A stretch of 17,084 nucleotides of DNA from Phycisphaerales bacterium UBA1845 (GTDB taxonomy: Bacteria > Planctomycetota > Phycisphaerae > UBA1845): the NCBI GenBank assembly GCA_002338715.1, contig DDIR01000051.1:474-17557 (forward strand), read 5' to 3'. The notes beneath the pieces are model-generated. The model made no database searches, had not been told where the DNA came from, and was given only the letters and a program-made list of their open reading frames with translations. This document shows positions 13,952 to 17,084 of the stretch, in pieces. Position 1 is the stretch's first letter; each line of letters begins with the position of its first letter. The translations under genes and the position numbers were made by a program.

Positions 13952-14692
13952 ATGGGAGTCATCCTCGATGCACTGCATCGGTTGCAGAAAATCGAACGGA
14001 AACTGAACAAACACCGTTCAAAAGCCGCGACCTACCGCCGAAAGATAGAGCAAGGCAAGCAACTCATTGATGCAAATCAGGCCGAGTACGATGCGCACCT
14101 AAAAGCCGTCAGACAGTGCCAGGTGGGGATCGACGCTGCCGACCTCGACATCAAAACCAGAGAAGAGTCGATGGCCAAGCATCGCGTCGCACTCAACTCC
14201 GCCAAGACCAACAAAGACTACGCCGCCATCCTGACCGCCCTCAATACCGAAAAAGCAGACACCTCAAAATACGAAAGTCGTGTCCTCGAATTGATGGCCG
14301 AGAAGGACGAACTTCTCTCCAAATCCAAAACATTCGAAGACGAGCGCGAGAAGTTGTTGGCCCGCCTCGAAAAACGCAAGAAAGACCTCGACGATTACCT
14401 CGCGCGCACCCGCGAAGAATTGGAAAGCCTCGAGAAGGAACGGGCAGCCGCAGCGGCTGACATTCCGCCTTCAGCCCTCGCTGCATTTGAGCGGGTGGCG
14501 TCCAAACACGAAGGCGAGGCGATGGCGGAAATCCTCCGCATCGGCAGTCGCGGTGACGACCACATCTGCGAAGGCTGCAACATGTCGGTGACGCTCGAAG
14601 TGGTCAACAAGTTGCGCAGTCTCGACGATTTGGTTCTTTGCAACACCTGCGGGCGCATTTTGTTCCACGCGCACGAAGGCGCCTCAGCCTAG
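13952..14692 (+). CDS. Coiled-coil protein with C4 zinc ribbon (COG1579 type)
   Basis: 246 aa from the ATG at 13952, with AGG 6 nt upstream; an adjacent TTG at 13949 is in frame but unnecessary. Residues ~8-165 form a long charged coiled coil containing the family motif TNKDYAAIL. The C-terminal zinc ribbon has Cys206, 209, 230 and 233 (CEGC, 20 residues, CNTC), with NKLRSLDDLVLCNTCGRILF characteristic of the zf-RING_7/COG1579 family. That family is widespread, often annotated as nucleic-acid binding, and includes the chlamydial CT398 (CdsZ), linked to type III secretion and sigma-54; which role applies here cannot be said. No signal peptide, so cytoplasmic. It is divergent from the binding-protein gene and convergent with the AsmA-like gene. 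Confidence 0.9.
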   Translation: MGVILDALHRLQKIERKLNKHRSKAATYRRKIEQGKQLIDANQAEYDAHLKAVRQCQVGIDAADLDIKTREESMAKHRVALNSAKTNKDYAAILTALNTEKADTSKYESRVLELMAEKDELLSKSKTFEDEREKLLARLEKRKKDLDDYLARTREELESLEKERAAAAADIPPSALAAFERVASKHEGEAMAEILRIGSRGDDHICEGCNMSVTLEVVNKLRSLDDLVLCNTCGRILFHAHEGASA

Positions 14693-14714
14693 AACACCTT
14701 GTGCTCAAACCCAG

Positions 14715-14757
14715 CGGCGCGACAGCGCCGTCATTCCCGCGCAAGCGGGAATCCAGA
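14715..14757. repeat. Double-hairpin intergenic repeat (ATTCCCGC...GCGGGAAT type)
   Basis: Two adjacent hairpins: CGGCGC (14715-14720), GACA, GCGCCG (14725-14730), then ATTCCCGC (14733-14740), GCAA, GCGGGAAT (14745-14752), followed by CCAG. The second resembles the TCATTCCCGC...GCGGGAATCCA dispersed repeats known from many proteobacteria and the Neisseria dRS3 element (family recollection, not a search). It lies 23 nt after the stop of the zinc-ribbon gene in a convergent gap. No T-tract follows, so it is not a standard terminator. Confidence 0.6.
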
Positions 14758-14915
14758 GAAAAATCAGGTCAATCTTGGTGAGTACTGGCCACCGTACTGC
14801 GAAGCGTGGACGAGCAAAACGCTGCGTTTGGTCAAGATCGCCATAAGCCCGCAATACCATCGCCCTGAATCATTGACGACGCCATTGGCTTGCTGGTGAC
14901 TCGGCTGGCGGTTAC

Positions 14916-17084
14916 TCACTTCTTTCGTTTTCGATTTTTGTCTTTGGGGTTAAGCAGGGTCTCGAGTGCGTTGCTCACCGTTCTGAACGGTCGTCCGGTG
15001 GCGACGGGGTCGTTCATGGTTCCGGTCACGCGCACTTCGATCATTTCACGCGATGCGCCTTCGAGAAGTTCGGTGACGACGGGGATTTTTGAATCCTGCT
15101 TCGGACTGATCGCGGTCAGTTTCAAATCAAGCGCTTTGGTGGACCACACCATTTCACCCTCACCGATCATGGCCAATGCGTTGCCCTTCAGGTGCAGATT
15201 GCGAAACTGAAGCTCGTCGTCTGAAAGGTAGAATTCCGTGTCGATTTCCTGGAACGCCGATTCCCTTGGCAGGGTCAGGTTGATCACGTTCAGGATCGCG
15301 AGCAACGCTGGAAGCTTGTAGAGCTCGGCTTCTTTAACCTGAAACGTGCCACCCGCTCGACGCCTGGTTGGATCCGCGGGTGAACCGCTGATCGAAATCT
15401 GTCCCACCACGACGCCCGCGATGGATTTGCCTTCAGCGGTTTGCTCGTTCGTTGAAAACGCGGAAGCGATTGCCGCGAGCGGGACGTGGTCAAAGGTGAA
15501 CGCGCCGCTGTAGTGCGATTCCCCCGATTCCATCCACGTTTGCAGTTCGCCACCGATGGATGCGTTGGCCAACTTGGCGCTGAGTTGGGAAAGCAACCAT
15601 CCGTTTTGTTCGGCATCGTATGTGATCATGCCTTCCACGTTTTCCAGATTGAGCTTGGCCAGCGTGACGTGCTGGGCCGTGAGTTGACCGTCGAAATCAA
15701 ACACGCCTTGTCTCGAAGAAGCCGCAAACGGCAGGCGGCCTTTCAGGTCTTCAAACGCCAGGCCCGATTGCAGGCTGAGGTTTTCGGTTTCAAATGTTCC
15801 GGTCAGGCTCCAGTCTGGTTCGGGTTTGCGGCTGTTTTGGTCGAGCACCAGCCGAGCGTCGCGAAGTCGGATTCCGCCATGCGGTTCGATATTGCCAAGC
15901 ATTTTTCGGATGCGCCAGGGGGCTGCATCGCGAATCGATTTGTCGAATTCATCGATGGCAATGTCGAATCGCAGGTCGGTCGCGATGTCCGGGTGACCGG
16001 TCTCTTTGTTTTCGGAGACGCTGATGGAGCCGTCGATTTTAAGGTCAACACCGTGACCGCTGGCGACCATGTTGGTCAGTGTCAGACGCTGCCCGTCGAT
16101 GATTGCAGTCCCCGATGAGATTTCGATGGGTATGGGAAAGCTCGGGTGGCGAAGGGCGATGCCGCGAAGATCGACATGGATCGTCGAGTCGAAGTTGCGG
16201 GCTGGGTCGGATGCCTCGCGCTTCCAAACGGCGTTGGCATTGAGCGTGCCGCTGACGCCAAGGTCCGTCAATGGTTTTCGCAGATGGATCGGGAAGGAAT
16301 CGATGACATCCCGCGTGAGTGACATATTCTGGCACTTGGCACGTATGTTGAGGCATGGGTCGACCGGTTCGCGATTGATGAAACCGTCGAGTTCGATGTC
16401 GCCGTCGCCGAGTCGACCCGTGAGGTGATCAATCTCAATGCGCTCTCGATCGATGCGAAGGTGTCCGGTCGATTCCTGAATCGGGACGAGCAGGTTGTCG
16501 TGGCGAATGGGCGTTTGGTTGAGGTCCACGTTGACCACATAGTCCAGCGGTCCGGCGTGTCCGTTTTTGGACAGGTCGACTTCAATCTCAGCCGTGCCTT
16601 CGGGATGAAGCTGTTTGAGCTGCGCCCGTGTCTTTGGTTCGAAACAGGAAAACAGGGTGTCGTCCAGCATGACGTCGTCGGCGACGATGCTTAGATCGAG
16701 TTGTTCCAGACCATCCGGGGTCGTTTCAGCGATGCCGTTGACCGCGATTTCGCCCGATTCGCCAAAACCCTGAATTCCGGAAATGTTGATTTCGTTGTCT
16801 TCGATCGTGACGAGGCCGTCGAAGTTGTAAATCGGATACGGAAACTGATCGAAGATCGCGTCGGCAGATTGCACGTTTGCGACCGTGGTGATGGACCATG
16901 GGGCAGGTGTTCCATCGACGGGGGCTCCGCGCCGCATGCTGACGTGCAGGTCGGTGACGCCCTCGGGCGAAAACGAATCCCACATCTTGCGGTGGTGCGG
17001 ACCCATGCCGGAGCACAGATCATCGTCGAGGGCGATGTTGTATCCGTAGATGTCGATGTCTGCCGGCACCGGTCCGCCTGGCCC
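14916..17084 (-). CDS. AsmA/TamB-like envelope protein, N-terminus outside window
   Basis: The frame is open to the window edge, so this is the C-terminal 722 codons of a larger protein; a GTG at 17069 is in frame but unlikely to be the real start. The text is beta-rich with short alternating strands, typical of AsmA/TamB/YhdP proteins. The final ~200 residues match the AsmA C-terminal style: GTFQVKEAELYKLPALLAIL, then SAFQEIDTEFYLSDDELQF and GEGEMVW. About four repeats of ~120 residues are visible in the first 430 residues (residues counted from the GTG). It ends in a basic tail (KDKNRKRKK). Relatives span the periplasm and move phospholipids between membranes via a hydrophobic groove (established for TamB/YhdP); the same role here is inference. 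No clear terminator seen after the stop. Confidence 0.83.
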   Translation of the reverse strand, partial: GPGGPVPADIDIYGYNIALDDDLCSGMGPHHRKMWDSFSPEGVTDLHVSMRRGAPVDGTPAPWSITTVANVQSADAIFDQFPYPIYNFDGLVTIEDNEINISGIQGFGESGEIAVNGIAETTPDGLEQLDLSIVADDVMLDDTLFSCFEPKTRAQLKQLHPEGTAEIEVDLSKNGHAGPLDYVVNVDLNQTPIRHDNLLVPIQESTGHLRIDRERIEIDHLTGRLGDGDIELDGFINREPVDPCLNIRAKCQNMSLTRDVIDSFPIHLRKPLTDLGVSGTLNANAVWKREASDPARNFDSTIHVDLRGIALRHPSFPIPIEISSGTAIIDGQRLTLTNMVASGHGVDLKIDGSISVSENKETGHPDIATDLRFDIAIDEFDKSIRDAAPWRIRKMLGNIEPHGGIRLRDARLVLDQNSRKPEPDWSLTGTFETENLSLQSGLAFEDLKGRLPFAASSRQGVFDFDGQLTAQHVTLAKLNLENVEGMITYDAEQNGWLLSQLSAKLANASIGGELQTWMESGESHYSGAFTFDHVPLAAIASAFSTNEQTAEGKSIAGVVVGQISISGSPADPTRRRAGGTFQVKEAELYKLPALLAILNVINLTLPRESAFQEIDTEFYLSDDELQFRNLHLKGNALAMIGEGEMVWSTKALDLKLTAISPKQDSKIPVVTELLEGASREMIEVRVTGTMNDPVATGRPFRTVSNALETLLNPKDKNRKRKK

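Noticed and set aside
14817..14829. Small inverted repeat AAACGC-T-GCGTTT in the convergent gap
   Set aside because: Too short, one-base centre, no T-tract or known operator match.

Overview
This window looks like a planctomycete chromosome segment (Planctomycetota, inferred; class not resolved). Three things point that way. A 16S rRNA 3' end is closed by its own terminator instead of running into a 23S gene. Three membrane proteins carry the CxxCxYDLxGN...CPxCG zinc-ribbon tail that is common in this phylum. Many products are predicted lipoproteins or envelope proteins. No phage, IS transposase, CRISPR or recognised defence module is visible.

Left part (1-670, rightward). The last ~18 nt of 16S rRNA include an intact anti-Shine-Dalgarno. 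A trailer with a stem-loop follows, then a strong intrinsic terminator, a ~370-bp gene-free stretch, and a tRNA-Ala(CGC) that appears to have its own promoter.

Leftward cluster (736-5637). In transcription order it holds a 728-aa lipoprotein with a caspase-like (clan CD) His/Cys signature, a small two-helix membrane protein whose start overlaps the lipoprotein stop by 4 nt, and three tandem paralogues. Each paralogue has an N-terminal helix, a ~100-residue soluble domain, two helices and a C-terminal four-cysteine zinc ribbon. This set is the best candidate here for an uncharacterised system. Its function cannot be read from sequence.

Middle (5822-10945). A prolyl oligopeptidase lipoprotein with its own terminator and the FAD-dependent thymidylate synthase gene thyX are both leftward. 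They are separated by a 66-bp palindromic REPIN-like element. Divergent from thyX is an AlkP-superfamily phosphohydrolase with a TTG start.

Right part (10949-17084). A second REPIN-like element, with a different but compensated stem, fills the junction between the convergent phosphohydrolase and VKOR-DsbA genes. Next come the VKOR-DsbA fusion (disulfide formation in the periplasm), an orphan sugar-binding-type lipoprotein, a divergent coiled-coil/zinc-ribbon protein (COG1579 type), a double-hairpin repeat, and the C-terminal 722 codons of a leftward AsmA/TamB-like protein that runs off the window. That protein contains about four ~120-residue repeats, which fits a repeating beta-groove envelope protein. 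Apart from the leftward cluster the genes look like independent housekeeping or envelope units. Promoters, repeat families and most start choices are read by eye only.
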